Made by a program: the position numbers and the translations under genes. This document shows, in pieces, positions 32,388-41,574 of a stretch of DNA of 64,000 bases. A model generated the notes under the pieces. That model had not been told where the DNA came from, ran no database searches, and saw only the letters and a program-made list of their open reading frames with translations. The stretch's first letter is position 1, and the number at the start of each line of letters is the position of its first letter. Origin of the DNA: Collimonas sp. OK307 (GTDB lineage Bacteria > Pseudomonadota > Gammaproteobacteria > Burkholderiales > Burkholderiaceae_D); NCBI RefSeq assembly GCF_900113705.1, contig NZ_FOQI01000009.1:159769-223768 (forward strand), written 5' to 3'.

Positions 32388-34157
32388 TTAATAACCGATC
32401 GCAGCACCGGCAGGACGACGTGTATCGTTTGCGCCGTAATAATAGCCCGGGCGAACGATACCTGAGACACCAGCATCGTTACCGGAGCTGGCGCCACTCA
32501 CGCCGGCGGCGCCTGGCAAGCCGATCATGATCAGTTCAGCCGCGCCCCAAGGGGTTTGTTCCTTCATCTTGTAGCCCATGCCATCCAGGATTTTCAGCGT
32601 ATCTGGCGACAGGCCGCGGGTTTCGTAATACACCTCGTCCGGCAGCCATTGATGATGGACGCGTGGCGCGTCGACCGCTTCTTGCGGCGCCATGCCGTAG
32701 TCGATCACGTTCAAGGCTGTTTCCAGCGTGATGGTGATGATCCGCGAACCGCCCGGGGAGCCTAGCACCATATAAGTCTTGCCATCCTTGGTCACCAGGG
32801 TAGGCGCCATCGACGACAGCGGACGCTTGCCCGGTGCGATCGAATTGGTGGCGCCTTGCACCAGGCCGAACAGGTTTTGCACGCCGGCCTTGACGGTGAA
32901 GTCGTCCATCTCATCGTTCAGGAAGAAGCCAGTGCCCGGAGCAATCACCACAGCGCCGAAGCGGCCGTTGATTGTATAAGTAGTGGAAACCGCATTACCG
33001 TCCTTGTCGACGATCGAGTAATGGGTGGTTTCAGGCTTTTCATGCGGCGCCATGCCCGGTTGTACTTCTACCGAAGGTGTAGCTTTGTCGGCGCTGATTT
33101 TTGCACGAATCGAAGCCGCATATTCCTTGCTCATCAAACGCTCAAGCGGATTTTTGACAAACGCCGGATCGCCGAGGAACGTGTTGCGGTCCATATAGGA
33201 GTGGCGCATGGCTTCGGTCATATAGTGTACCGAAGCAGCAGAATGGAAGCCCAATCCCTTCATGTCGTAACCCTCAAGAATGTTGAGGATCTGGCACATG
33301 GTGGCGCCACCGGAGCTAGGTGGCGGTGCGGAGACGAACACATAACCGCGATAGGTACACGACAGCGGGGCGCTTTCGCTGATCTTGTAGCTGGCGAAAT
33401 CGGCTGCGGTGATAATCCCGCCGCCAGCCTTGGACGCGCGTTCCACTGCTGCCGGAATCGCGCCTTTATAGAAAGCATCGGGACCGTTGCGCGAGATGGC
33501 TTCCAGCGTCTTGGCCAGATCCTTCTGCACCAGGCGGTCGCCTGGCTGCAATGGCGTGCCGTCGCGGCGCAGGAACAGGCGTGCCGATTCAGGATCTTTC
33601 TTGAACTGGGCGATGGTGGTGTCGAGGATGTCAGTGTCGCCGCGGTTCAGGATATAACCGTCGCGCGCCAGCTTGATCGCCGGTTGCATCACTTGCGCGC
33701 GGGTCAGCTTGCCGTATTTGCGTTGCGCGGTATCGAGGCCAAGTACTGTGCCTGGCACGCCTGCGGCCAGATAACCAAACAAGCTGGCGTTGGTGATCGC
33801 CTTGCCGGCGGAATCCAGGTACATATTGGCGCTAGCCGCAGCCGGCGCTGTTTCGCGGAAATTGATGAAGGTATCGCGGCCATCGGCCAGGTGGATCGTC
33901 ATGAAACCGCCGCCGCCGATATTGCCGCAGCAAGGATTCACTACCGCTTGCGCGTAACCTACCGCTACCGCTGCATCGATCGCGTTGCCGCCCATCTTGA
34001 GAATGTCGACACCGACTTGCGATGCCAGATGCTGGGAAGTCACGACCATGCCGTTTTTGGCTTCGACCGCAGGCGCGGATGCTGCCTGCACCGTACCCAG
34101 CAAGCCTAGCAGCAATATCGATGCTGCTAACGGTTTCATCAAATATGTAATACGCAT
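32388..34157 (-). CDS. ggt: Gamma-glutamyltransferase, periplasmic
   Basis: 589 residues. Signal peptide ends near V-Q-A-A-S (residue 26). Large subunit, then the autoprocessing site: the nucleophile Thr378 in P-E-T-T-H-Y-S becomes the N-terminus of the small subunit. Substrate-binding segments N-F-R-E-T-A-P, G-S-P-G-G-S-R and the G-G-G-F-M-T-I region are intact. It cleaves glutathione and gamma-glutamyl compounds in the periplasm. Single-gene unit with its own terminator. The start at 34157 has GGAGAAGG close upstream; an internal Met at residue 7 is an alternative. A 417-codon antisense frame is a shadow. Confidence 0.93.
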   Translation of the reverse strand: MRITYLMKPLAASILLLGLLGTVQAASAPAVEAKNGMVVTSQHLASQVGVDILKMGGNAIDAAVAVGYAQAVVNPCCGNIGGGGFMTIHLADGRDTFINFRETAPAAASANMYLDSAGKAITNASLFGYLAAGVPGTVLGLDTAQRKYGKLTRAQVMQPAIKLARDGYILNRGDTDILDTTIAQFKKDPESARLFLRRDGTPLQPGDRLVQKDLAKTLEAISRNGPDAFYKGAIPAAVERASKAGGGIITAADFASYKISESAPLSCTYRGYVFVSAPPPSSGGATMCQILNILEGYDMKGLGFHSAASVHYMTEAMRHSYMDRNTFLGDPAFVKNPLERLMSKEYAASIRAKISADKATPSVEVQPGMAPHEKPETTHYSIVDKDGNAVSTTYTINGRFGAVVIAPGTGFFLNDEMDDFTVKAGVQNLFGLVQGATNSIAPGKRPLSSMAPTLVTKDGKTYMVLGSPGGSRIITITLETALNVIDYGMAPQEAVDAPRVHHQWLPDEVYYETRGLSPDTLKILDGMGYKMKEQTPWGAAELIMIGLPGAAGVSGASSGNDAGVSGIVRPGYYYGANDTRRPAGAAIGY

Positions 34158-34488
34158 ACCTTCTCCCTATTATTAGTGGGCAAGCCGCTTGCCCCTGCCT
34201 TTGAATATGACGCATTGCACGATAGCGAACCGGCTACCGGCACAAATGAAATGCGCGACAATTATTGCATTCTCTCGCGCACCCGGCATGCTTTTTACTT
34301 TGCCCGATGACGATATGCGTATTAAGCATAAAATGCGCCCGGTACATTCAATCGGATTCACATAAGTTCGCACCTAAAACGTGATTACGCGCGACAGATT
34401 TTCGAAGGTACGGATTCCGGACAGCGATTTCTGCACATACAATACGCCACATGTTTTTAGAAAAATACGACAGTGCTTGCATAAATCA

Positions 34489-34504
34489 CTGTTTTTTTAT
34501 ACAG
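34489..34504 (+). promoter_or_regulatory. LexA (SOS) box of recA
   Basis: ctgt-N8-acag within cactgtttttttatacagtg, a consensus LexA site ending 49 bp before the recA start. It overlaps the presumed promoter: TTGCAT at 34477-34482 as -35, with the -10 inside the box. The rest of the 395-bp gap 34158-34553 holds the divergent ggt promoter region and nothing else recognised. Confidence 0.88.
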
Positions 34505-34553
34505 TGCTACCTGAAGTCTCGAATATCTCACTACTTTTGTCGAAAGAGCAACC

Positions 34554-35684
34554 ATGGACGATAAAAAATCCGCAGCCAACCCGGATAAAAGCAAGGCCCT
34601 TGCCGCGGCCTTGGCGCAGATTGAAAAGCAGTTCGGCAAAGGTTCGGTCATGCGGATGGACGACGGCGCCGTGGTCGAAGAAGTGCAGGTTGTCTCGACC
34701 GGTTCGCTCGGTCTCGATATCGCACTCGGCGTCGGCGGTTTGCCACGCGGCCGGGTAGTTGAAATCTACGGTCCTGAATCGTCGGGCAAAACCACGCTGA
34801 CACTGCAAACCATCGCTGAAATGCAAAAACTGGGCGGCACCTGCGCGTTTATCGATGCAGAGCATGCACTGGATGTCGGTTATGCACAGAAATTGGGCAT
34901 CAACCTGTCCGAACTGCTGATCTCGCAACCGGATACCGGCGAACAAGCGCTGGAAATCACCGATGCGCTGGTGCGTTCCGGCGGCGTCGACCTGATCGTG
35001 ATCGACTCGGTTGCAGCGCTGACCCCACGCGCTGAAATCGAAGGCGACATGGGCGATTCACTGCCAGGTTTGCAAGCGCGTCTGATGTCGCAGGCACTGC
35101 GCAAACTGACCGGCAGCATCAACCGTACCAACACGCTGGTGATTTTCATTAACCAGATCCGTATGAAGATCGGCGTCATGTTCGGCAATCCGGAAACGAC
35201 TACCGGCGGTAACGCGTTGAAATTCTACGCTTCGGTGCGTTTGGATATCCGCCGTACCGGTTCGATCAAGTCGGGCGATGAAGTCATCGGTAACGAAACC
35301 AAAGTCAAAGTCGTCAAGAACAAAATCGCGCCGCCATTCAAGGAAGCGCACTTCGATATCCTGTATGGCGAAGGCACATCACGCGAAGGTGAAATCCTCG
35401 ATCTCGGCTCCGACGCCAAGATCGTTGAAAAGTCCGGTGCCTGGTATAGCTATAATGGCGAACGCATCGGCCAGGGTAAGGACAATGCTCGTACATACCT
35501 GAAAGAGCGGCCAGAGCTGGCGCGCGAAATCGAAAATAAAGTACGTGCTTCACTGGGCGTGCCTGAATTGGGCGCGATCAAAGCGGACGGTGGCGATAAA
35601 GCTGACAAGGCTGCTGCCAAGGCTAATAAAGCTGCTGCTGCTGCTGCTGCCGCGGCAGCCAAGGCTGAAGAGCCGGCGGTTTAA
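34554..35684 (+). CDS. recA: Recombinase RecA
   Basis: 376 residues. Walker [11 protein letters not shown], Walker B V-D-L-I-V-I-D-S, loop L1/L2 region with [10 protein letters not shown], and the RecA C-terminal domain are complete. DNA strand exchange and LexA co-protease. The tail after about residue 345 is an Ala/Lys-rich low-complexity stretch (K-A-N-K-A-A then ten Ala) instead of the usual acidic end; it is coded partly by a run of GCT triplets. SOS-regulated through the upstream LexA box; recX follows after a terminator. Confidence 0.98.
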   Translation: MDDKKSAANPDKSKALAAALAQIEKQFGKGSVMRMDDGAVVEEVQVVSTGSLGLDIALGVGGLPRGRVVEIYGPESSGKTTLTLQTIAEMQKLGGTCAFIDAEHALDVGYAQKLGINLSELLISQPDTGEQALEITDALVRSGGVDLIVIDSVAALTPRAEIEGDMGDSLPGLQARLMSQALRKLTGSINRTNTLVIFINQIRMKIGVMFGNPETTTGGNALKFYASVRLDIRRTGSIKSGDEVIGNETKVKVVKNKIAPPFKEAHFDILYGEGTSREGEILDLGSDAKIVEKSGAWYSYNGERIGQGKDNARTYLKERPELAREIENKVRASLGVPELGAIKADGGDKADKAAAKANKAAAAAAAAAAKAEEPAV

Positions 35685-35735
35685 TATTTCGCTAATGCCT
35701 CGCTTTTAGCGATCTGGCCGACCCGCTTCGGCAAG

Positions 35736-35784
35736 CGCCTTTCATACAACTCCGCCAAACGGATTGTTGAAAGGCGTTTTTGTT
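35736..35784 (+). terminator. Terminator between recA and recX
   Basis: cgcctttca (35736-35744) pairs perfectly with tgaaaggcg (35768-35776) and is followed by TTTTTGTTTT. In other bacteria recX is expressed by read-through at such a site, keeping RecX below RecA. Confidence 0.85.
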
Positions 35785-35836
35785 TTAAATCGGTGTGTAT
35801 CGGCATGTGGAAGTATCTGGATTACGGGAAGCCGCC

Positions 35837-36295
35837 ATGGCAAAGCTGCAAATCAGTCTGAAAGGCAGGGCGCTGCGTTATCTGTCGGCACGTGAACACA
35901 GCCGCATGGAGCTGGCGCGCAAGCTTGCGCGTTATGCACAGGAAGGCGACGACATCGAAGCCTTGCTCGATACGCTGGAAGCAGCAAAACTCTTGTCCCA
36001 GTCGCGCTTTTCCGAATCCCTGATTCATCGGCGCGCCCATCGTTACGGCAACAGCCGCATTCTCTCCGAACTGCAAAGTCACGGCATTGATGCCGAGTCA
36101 CTGGTGAATATCAAGGCCGACCTGGCCGACGGTGAAATCGCTCGTGCGCGTGAAGTCTGGCGCAAGAAATTCAATCAGCCAGCGGCAGACGCCTCCGAGC
36201 GCGCCAAGCAAATGCGGTTCTTGCTGCAGCGTGGTTTTTCTCATCGCGCCATACAAGCGGCGGTGAAGGGCGGCAGCGATGACGATGATTGCTGA
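35837..36295 (+). CDS. recX: Regulatory protein RecX
   Basis: 152 residues from the ATG at 35837; longer versions lack homology. Three-helix repeats typical of Rec[16 protein letters not shown] near the start, [16 protein letters not shown] in the middle and [11 protein letters not shown] near the end. It modulates RecA filaments. Placed after recA as in most bacteria and presumably expressed by read-through of the terminator. Confidence 0.93.
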   Translation: MAKLQISLKGRALRYLSAREHSRMELARKLARYAQEGDDIEALLDTLEAAKLLSQSRFSESLIHRRAHRYGNSRILSELQSHGIDAESLVNIKADLADGEIARAREVWRKKFNQPAADASERAKQMRFLLQRGFSHRAIQAAVKGGSDDDDC

Positions 36296-36436
36296 GACGG
36301 GAAAGCGTGCAGCTTTATACTGACGGATTCAGCACTGGCGGTGTTCGATAGCTATTTTGCATTTGTCGATCAAAATCGCTAAGCCGCGCAAGCTGTGCTA
36401 CACTTTTGGGGTTTTTTGCAAACCGCAGGAGCGGCA

Positions 36437-36459
36437 GTTACCATAGAAACTGTGGTAAC
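36437..36459. promoter_or_regulatory. Palindrome upstream of DUF2889 gene
   Basis: gttacca-N9-tggtaac, a perfect 7-bp dyad 24 bp before the start codon. It may be an operator or an mRNA hairpin; no known regulator can be assigned. Confidence 0.35.
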
Positions 36460-36482
36460 GACACGCAAATCAATCCATCATT

Positions 36483-37091
36483 ATGTCTCTGACAACCTCC
36501 ATTTCCCGCCGAGCGTTAAAGCACACCCGCGCGATTCACATCGAAGCGTTTGTACGCGATGACGACCTATGGGAAATCGACGCGCATGTTACCGATACCA
36601 AACCTTTCGATCTTTCTTTGCCGTCCGGCAATTTGCTGGCAGGCCAGCCGTTGCACAGCCTGTGGCTGAGGCTGACGCTCGATCGTCAGTTCGTCATCGT
36701 TGACGTCGAGGCAAATTCTGAAGCAGTGCCCTATAGCGGCTATTGCAATACCATCGCACCTGATTACAAAAAATTGATCGGCTTGAGCCTGGTCAAGGGC
36801 TTTCGCCATACTCTGAGAGAGAATATCGGCGGCACGCTCGGCTGCACGCATTTGACCGAGTTGGCGCAGATATTGCCGACGGCGGCATTGCAGGCTTTCG
36901 GCCACGAGATAGATCCAGATCGAAATCGAGATCGCCAGGGCGATCCGGCAGCGGAGCAAAAGAAGCCGGCCCAGCTTGATCGTTGTCATGCATTACGTAG
37001 TGATGGCGCAGTTGTCGCCAAATATTATCCGAAGTGGGCAATCAGCCCTCCAGAAGCAGTTGACTCCCAATCTATTTATCCAACCAAGTAA
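36483..37091 (+). CDS. DUF2889 domain protein
   Basis: 202 residues. Matches DUF2889: R-A-I-H-I-E-A-F-V-R-D-D-D-L-W-E-I-D-A-H near the N-terminus, then L-W-L-R-L-T-L-D, G-Y-C-N-T-I-A-P-D-Y and L-G-C-T-H-L-T-E-L. Function unknown. The C-terminal 60 residues are hydrophilic and poorly conserved. It lies between recX and sucC, a position I recall as conserved in Burkholderiales. No clear promoter could be assigned. Confidence 0.82.
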   Translation: MSLTTSISRRALKHTRAIHIEAFVRDDDLWEIDAHVTDTKPFDLSLPSGNLLAGQPLHSLWLRLTLDRQFVIVDVEANSEAVPYSGYCNTIAPDYKKLIGLSLVKGFRHTLRENIGGTLGCTHLTELAQILPTAALQAFGHEIDPDRNRDRQGDPAAEQKKPAQLDRCHALRSDGAVVAKYYPKWAISPPEAVDSQSIYPTK

Positions 37092-37125
37092 TTTCATTTA
37101 ATTAAGTGTCAGAAGGGAAGCTCGT

Positions 37126-38292
37126 ATGAAGATCCATGAGTATCAGGGTAAAGAAATTCTCCGCCAGTTCGGAGTAACAACACCGCGTGGCATCCCGTGC
37201 CTGAACGTCGATGACGCGGTCAAGGCAGCTGAAACCTTAGGCGGTTCGGTTTGGGTCGTAAAAGCCCAGATCCACGCTGGTGGTCGCGGCAAGGGCGGCG
37301 GCGTTAAAGTTGCTAAATCGCTGGAGCAAGTGCGTGAATACGCCACCCAGATCCTGGGCATGCAACTGGTTACGCATCAAACCGGACCAGAAGGCCAAAA
37401 AGTACGTCGCCTGCTGATCGAAGAAGGCGCTGACATCAAGCAAGAACTGTACGTAAGTATGGTTACCGACCGTGTCAGCCAACGTGTGGTGCTGATGGCA
37501 TCCAGCGAAGGCGGCATGGACATCGAAGAAGTGGCTGCCAGCCACCCTGAGAAAATTCATCAAGTCGTCATCGATCCGGCTACCGGCCTGACTGACGCTG
37601 AAGCAGACAGCATCTCGACCAAGATCGGCGTACCTGCCGGTTCTATCGCAGATGCACGCAAGCAATTGCAAGGTCTGTACAAAGCATACTGGGATACCGA
37701 TTCGTCGCTGGCTGAAATCAACCCGCTGATCGTTACCGGTTCCGGCAAGGTTATCGCACTGGACGCCAAGTTCAATTTCGACGCCAATGCGCTGTACCGT
37801 CATCCTGAAATCGTCGCTTACCGCGATCTGGACGAAGAAGATCCAGCTGAAATCGAAGCTTCCAAGTTCGACCTGGCTTACATCTCGCTCGACGGCAATA
37901 TCGGCTGCCTGGTAAATGGCGCCGGTCTGGCCATGGCTACCATGGACACCATCAAGCTGTTCGGCGGCGAACCTGCCAACTTCCTCGACGTCGGCGGTGG
38001 CGCCACGACTGAGAAAGTCACTGAAGCCTTCAAGATCATGTTGAAAAACCCAGGCCTGAAAGCCATCCTGGTCAACATTTTCGGCGGCATCATGCGTTGC
38101 GACGTTATCGCCGAAGGCGTGATCGCAGCATCCAAGGCCGTATCGCTGCAAGTACCGCTGGTCGTCCGCATGAAGGGCACCAACGAAGAAATCGGCAAGA
38201 AATTGCTGGCTGAATCCGGCCTGCCGATCATCTCGGCGGAAAGCATGGAAGACGCGGCGCAGAAGGTTGTTGCTGCGGCCAACGGTAAATAA
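37126..38292 (+). CDS. sucC: Succinyl-CoA synthetase (ADP-forming) beta subunit
   Basis: 388 residues. N-terminal ATP-grasp ([21 protein letters not shown]), Mg/ATP segment E-I-N-P-L-I-V-T, then the CoA-ligase domain with L-D-V-G-G-G-A and [10 protein letters not shown]. Catalyses the substrate-level phosphorylation step of the TCA cycle with SucD. Good ribosome-binding site; sucD follows after 20 bp. Confidence 0.97.
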   Translation: MKIHEYQGKEILRQFGVTTPRGIPCLNVDDAVKAAETLGGSVWVVKAQIHAGGRGKGGGVKVAKSLEQVREYATQILGMQLVTHQTGPEGQKVRRLLIEEGADIKQELYVSMVTDRVSQRVVLMASSEGGMDIEEVAASHPEKIHQVVIDPATGLTDAEADSISTKIGVPAGSIADARKQLQGLYKAYWDTDSSLAEINPLIVTGSGKVIALDAKFNFDANALYRHPEIVAYRDLDEEDPAEIEASKFDLAYISLDGNIGCLVNGAGLAMATMDTIKLFGGEPANFLDVGGGATTEKVTEAFKIMLKNPGLKAILVNIFGGIMRCDVIAEGVIAASKAVSLQVPLVVRMKGTNEEIGKKLLAESGLPIISAESMEDAAQKVVAAANGK

Positions 38293-38312
38293 GTAAATAA
38301 CTAGGAACAGAT

Positions 38313-39194
38313 ATGTCGATCCTGATCAACAAAGACACTAAAGTCGTCACCCAAGGCATTACCGGCAAGACCGGTCAATTCCACACCCGCGGCTGCCGCG
38401 ATTATGCAAACGGCAAGAACGCGTTTGTCGCTGGCGTCAACCCGAAAAAAGCCGGCGAAGATTTCGAAGGCATCCCGATTTTCGCTAACGTTTCCGAAGC
38501 AAAGGCCGCCACCGGAGCCAACGTATCGGTTATCTACGTACCGCCTGCAGGCGCTGCTGCTGCAATCTGGGAAGCCGTCGAAGCTGAACTCGACCTGGCC
38601 ATCTGCATCACCGAAGGCATCCCGGTACGCGATATGCTGGCATTGAAAGACCGCATGGCAAAAGCCGGCAGCAAGACTTTGCTGCTAGGACCGAACTGCC
38701 CAGGTCTGATCACGCCAGACGAAATCAAGATCGGCATCATGCCAGGCCATATCCACAAGAAGGGCCGTATCGGCGTGGTTTCGCGCTCCGGTACCCTGAC
38801 TTATGAAGCAGTCGGTCAATTGACAGCACTGGGCCTGGGCCAATCGTCGGCAGTCGGTATCGGCGGCGATCCGATCAACGGCTTGAAGCACATCGACATC
38901 ATGAAGATGTTCAACGACGATCCTGATACCGACGCGGTCATCATGATCGGCGAAATCGGCGGTCCGGACGAAGCCAATGCCGCTTACTGGATCAAGGACA
39001 ACATGAAGAAGCCGGTTGTCAGCTTCATCGCCGGCGTTACTGCTCCTCCGGGCAAGCGCATGGGCCATGCAGGCGCCTTGATTTCGGGCGGTGCAGATAC
39101 TGCGCAAGCCAAGTTGGACATCATGGAAGCGTGTGGCATCACCGTGACCAAGAATCCATCGGAAATGGCACGCTTGCTGAAGGCGATGCTGTAA
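38313..39194 (+). CDS. sucD: Succinyl-CoA synthetase alpha subunit
   Basis: 293 residues. CoA-binding Rossmann domain (Q-G-I-T-G-K-T-G-Q-F-H) and ligase domain with the phosphorylated histidine His252 in R-M-G-H-A-G-A-L-I-S-G-G. Forms the enzyme with SucC in the TCA cycle. AGGAACAG precedes the ATG. A REPIN-like element and then a strong terminator follow. Confidence 0.97.
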   Translation: MSILINKDTKVVTQGITGKTGQFHTRGCRDYANGKNAFVAGVNPKKAGEDFEGIPIFANVSEAKAATGANVSVIYVPPAGAAAAIWEAVEAELDLAICITEGIPVRDMLALKDRMAKAGSKTLLLGPNCPGLITPDEIKIGIMPGHIHKKGRIGVVSRSGTLTYEAVGQLTALGLGQSSAVGIGGDPINGLKHIDIMKMFNDDPDTDAVIMIGEIGGPDEANAAYWIKDNMKKPVVSFIAGVTAPPGKRMGHAGALISGGADTAQAKLDIMEACGITVTKNPSEMARLLKAML

Positions 39195-39214
39195 TAGTTG
39201 CTGAATAGCAGGAG

Positions 39215-39334
39215 CGTAGGGTGGGCATGAATGCCCACGCGTTACCGTGATGTACGGAATGCAGACTTAGGCGATATCGAAGTAAGTATCTGCGTGGTGT
39301 CGGTTCACGCGTGAGCATAATTGCCCACCCTACA
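39215..39334. repeat. REPIN-like element, GTAGGGTGGGC family
   Basis: gtagggtgggca at 39216-39227 is perfectly inverted as tgcccaccctac at 39322-39333. Each arm is itself a palindrome (gtgggcat/atgcccac; cacgcgtg). Two inverted REP units about 120 bp apart is the REPIN plan. A single unit occurs after phaZ (1620-1650). Confidence 0.75.
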
Positions 39335-39362
39335 GAGTAATCGCCTGCATGCAGGATCAAAC

Positions 39363-39389
39363 AAAAAGGGAGCTTCGGCTCCCTTTTTT
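39363..39389 (+). terminator. Terminator of sucCD
   Basis: aaagggagc-ttcg-gctccctttttt: nine-bp stem with a UUCG tetraloop and a T-run. Confidence 0.95.
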
Positions 39390-39572
39390 ATCGCCCTGCG
39401 CAATCAGCGCTTGATAGCCAGTGTCGCATCCTGAAGCAAGGCTATCGCCGGCTTTACAATTTGTCTTGCCGTCCCCCGCATAACCAAGGAAAATACTTGT
39501 AACAAGGCAAGGGCCTGATCTGTAACCAGTTCCGTAACCATCCTTTCACCGATCATCTTAAAGTCTCGACAT

Positions 39573-40337
39573 ATGCCGCTTGAGTTTGCCGCCAAAACGG
39601 ATATTGGTATGGTGCGAGTACAAAACGAAGACACCGTCGTCGTCGACGATGTCTTGCAGCTGGCGATTCTGGCCGACGGCATGGGCGGTTACAACGCCGG
39701 TGAAGTCGCCAGCAGCATCGCTACCGTCGCCATCCAGGAAGAAATCGAAAGCCAGTTGCAGGAATACCGCCGCCTGCAAAAGCCGGAAGCCGAGCTGCCG
39801 ACTCGCATGTGGCTGATGCAAGCCGTGCGCCAGGCCAACAGCACCATCATCAATGCCGCCCGCCGCGAGCCGGAATACCGCGGCATGGGCACTACGCTGG
39901 TGGTCGCATGGTTCGCGCCGGAAGGCAGCGTCAGCATCGCCCATGTCGGCGATTCGCGCGCCTATCGCATCCGCGACGGCTTGCTGGAACAACTGACGCG
40001 CGACCACTCCCTCCTGCAAGAACAGATCGATGCCGGCCTGATCCGCGCCGAAGACGCGCAGTTTGCGATGAACCGCAACATTGTCACGCGTGCTGTCGGT
40101 ATCGACTATCAGCTGGTGGTGGAAGTGCATCAGCACGAAGTAAAAGCCGGCGATCTCTACCTGCTGTGCTCCGATGGTTTGTCGGATCGCATCGGCGATT
40201 CGGATATCGACAATATCGTCAGCGATGCCCAGGGCGACCTGAAGATGGCATGCACCATGCTTATCAATGCTGCCAACCTGGCAGGGGGCCAGGATAATGT
40301 GTCGGTGATACTGATCCAGGTGCCGGAGAACGAATAA
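39573..40337 (+). CDS. PP2C-family serine/threonine protein phosphatase
   Basis: 254 residues. All PP2C metal motifs are present: V-Q-N-E-D near residue 19, A-D-G-M-G-G near 36, G-D-S-R-A-Y, C-S-D-G-L-S-D and G-G-Q-D-N. Cytoplasmic, single domain, similar in size to Stp1/PppA. It would remove phosphate from Ser/Thr proteins; the FHA-domain protein encoded next is a natural partner. No Hanks-type kinase gene is in the window. Confidence 0.92.
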   Translation: MPLEFAAKTDIGMVRVQNEDTVVVDDVLQLAILADGMGGYNAGEVASSIATVAIQEEIESQLQEYRRLQKPEAELPTRMWLMQAVRQANSTIINAARREPEYRGMGTTLVVAWFAPEGSVSIAHVGDSRAYRIRDGLLEQLTRDHSLLQEQIDAGLIRAEDAQFAMNRNIVTRAVGIDYQLVVEVHQHEVKAGDLYLLCSDGLSDRIGDSDIDNIVSDAQGDLKMACTMLINAANLAGGQDNVSVILIQVPENE

Positions 40338-40427
40338 ACCTGCGACGGCAAGCGTTACAAGCGAGTTCGCAATATAAATCCCGAAATTTGCGTATCATTG
40401 CCCCGAAACAACATTAAACTGGGGCCT

Positions 40428-40526
40428 GTGGAAGTGTGCAAAACCGGATGTTCGAGCAGCGCCAATATGAATAACTGCACCAATGATTGCGGATGTCGGC
40501 GGATCTGCAGTATGGTTTTAAATTAA
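40428..40526 (+). CDS. Possible micro-protein rich in cysteine
   Basis: A 32-codon open frame (GTG at 40428, or GTG at 40434 giving 30 residues) ends 33 nt before the FHA gene. It carries six cysteines in the pattern C-x3-C-x8-C-x3-C-x-C-x3-C. A GGGG stretch at 40421-40424 could serve the second GTG. Six cysteines in 30 residues are unlikely by chance and would suit metal binding or a leader peptide, but there is no homology evidence. Confidence 0.3.
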   Translation: MEVCKTGCSSSANMNNCTNDCGCRRICSMVLN

Positions 40527-40558
40527 CTTACAGACAGCGTTTCCCAAGAGAGATAGGA

Positions 40559-41161
40559 ATGGCGAAGATCATCCTGACCAAAGGCGGCACCGTAATACAA
40601 GAGATGACGCTCACCAAAGAGCGCACCACCATCGGCCGCCGCGCCCACAATGACATGGTCATTGATAACCTCGCCATCAGCGGTGAGCATGCGGTCATCA
40701 TTACTATCTACAACGATTCGTTTCTGGAAGACCTCAACAGTACTAATGGCACCCAGGTCAACGGGCATCCGGTTACCAAGCATTTTTTGCAACATAACGA
40801 TGTGATCCAGATGGCCAGGTACAAGTTGTTGTATCAGGTTGATACGGATGAGGAAATCAAGGATAACCGGCCGAAGATGTTCCCGGTGCCGCGGCCGGAT
40901 GCAACTATTACCGTGTTGGATGGGCCTAGTGCGGGTAAGGAAATGTTGTTGACTAAGGTGTTGACTACTATTGGCCGGCCTGGCATTCAGGTGGCTATTG
41001 TCACACGTCGGCCGCATGGTTACGAGTTGACCCATGTCGAGGGGCAGACTTATACCAGAGTCAATGACACGCCGTTGAGTGCCGGTGCGCGGGCGCTCAA
41101 GGATGAGGACGTGATTGATATTGCGGGGACTCAGATGAAATTTTCTTGGAAGAGCGCTTAA
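40559..41161 (+). CDS. FHA-domain protein
   Basis: 200 residues from the ATG at 40559. The first FHA domain (about 20-95) has the phosphothreonine-binding signature T-T-I-G-R-R, I-S-G-E-H-A and S-T-N-G-T-Q-V-N-G. A second, degenerate FHA-like half (about 125-195) starts again with T-T-I-G-R-P but lacks the S-x-x-H motif. Pairing with the PP2C gene suggests a threonine-phosphorylation switch. The 3' half switches to T/G-rich codon usage. Confidence 0.88.
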   Translation: MAKIILTKGGTVIQEMTLTKERTTIGRRAHNDMVIDNLAISGEHAVIITIYNDSFLEDLNSTNGTQVNGHPVTKHFLQHNDVIQMARYKLLYQVDTDEEIKDNRPKMFPVPRPDATITVLDGPSAGKEMLLTKVLTTIGRPGIQVAIVTRRPHGYELTHVEGQTYTRVNDTPLSAGARALKDEDVIDIAGTQMKFSWKSA

Positions 41162-41506
41162 TTAGTTGCAAAATTGGTACGTGGCGTTTTTTTATTACTT
41201 TTTTAGCGCTAATTGTTACGACGCGCACCTTGTCCATGTCACAACGAAATGCCTCCGTGACGTGGTATTACCTCCTCGGATTTAAGCTCAAAGCCAATGT
41301 TATTCGCCCTGGTAATCGCTGAAACTGGGCGTGCCTTGCCGTATTTCATATCTCAGCGGTTGTATATAAACCAGGTATCGGATTAAGTCGTCAACGACGA
41401 ATGTTCATAGTTTCTTTGTGACAAACTTTGTCAGCTTCGCATCGAAATTCTGCCAAATTTCCTCACTTTTTCTGGCTTGAGCCTTTGAAAACCAGCGATT
41501 TTCCAC

Positions 41507-41522
41507 TGGCACAGACATTGCT
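41507..41522 (+). promoter_or_regulatory. Sigma54 (-24/-12) promoter of pilA
   Basis: tggcac-agaca-ttgct matches the RpoN consensus TGGCAC-N5-TTGCW exactly, 52 bp before the pilA start, giving a leader of about 40 nt. In Pseudomonas pilA is driven by RpoN with the PilR activator, so the same control is expected. The rest of 41162-41506 holds no gene; a TTTGTGACAAACTTTGTCAG segment near 41413 could be an activator site. Confidence 0.87.
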
Positions 41523-41574
41523 GTATATCCCGTGTAGTGAAGCGAAGCACCCTTTTTATTAACAGGAGAAACAA

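Noticed and set aside
32856..34109. 417-codon open frame antisense to ggt
   Set aside because: ggt has a full set of family motifs, signal peptide and terminator; the antisense frame has low-complexity composition typical of a shadow.
39404..39682. Minus-strand 92-codon frame before the PP2C gene
   Set aside because: No motif or binding site, and it overlaps the 5' end of a clear phosphatase gene.
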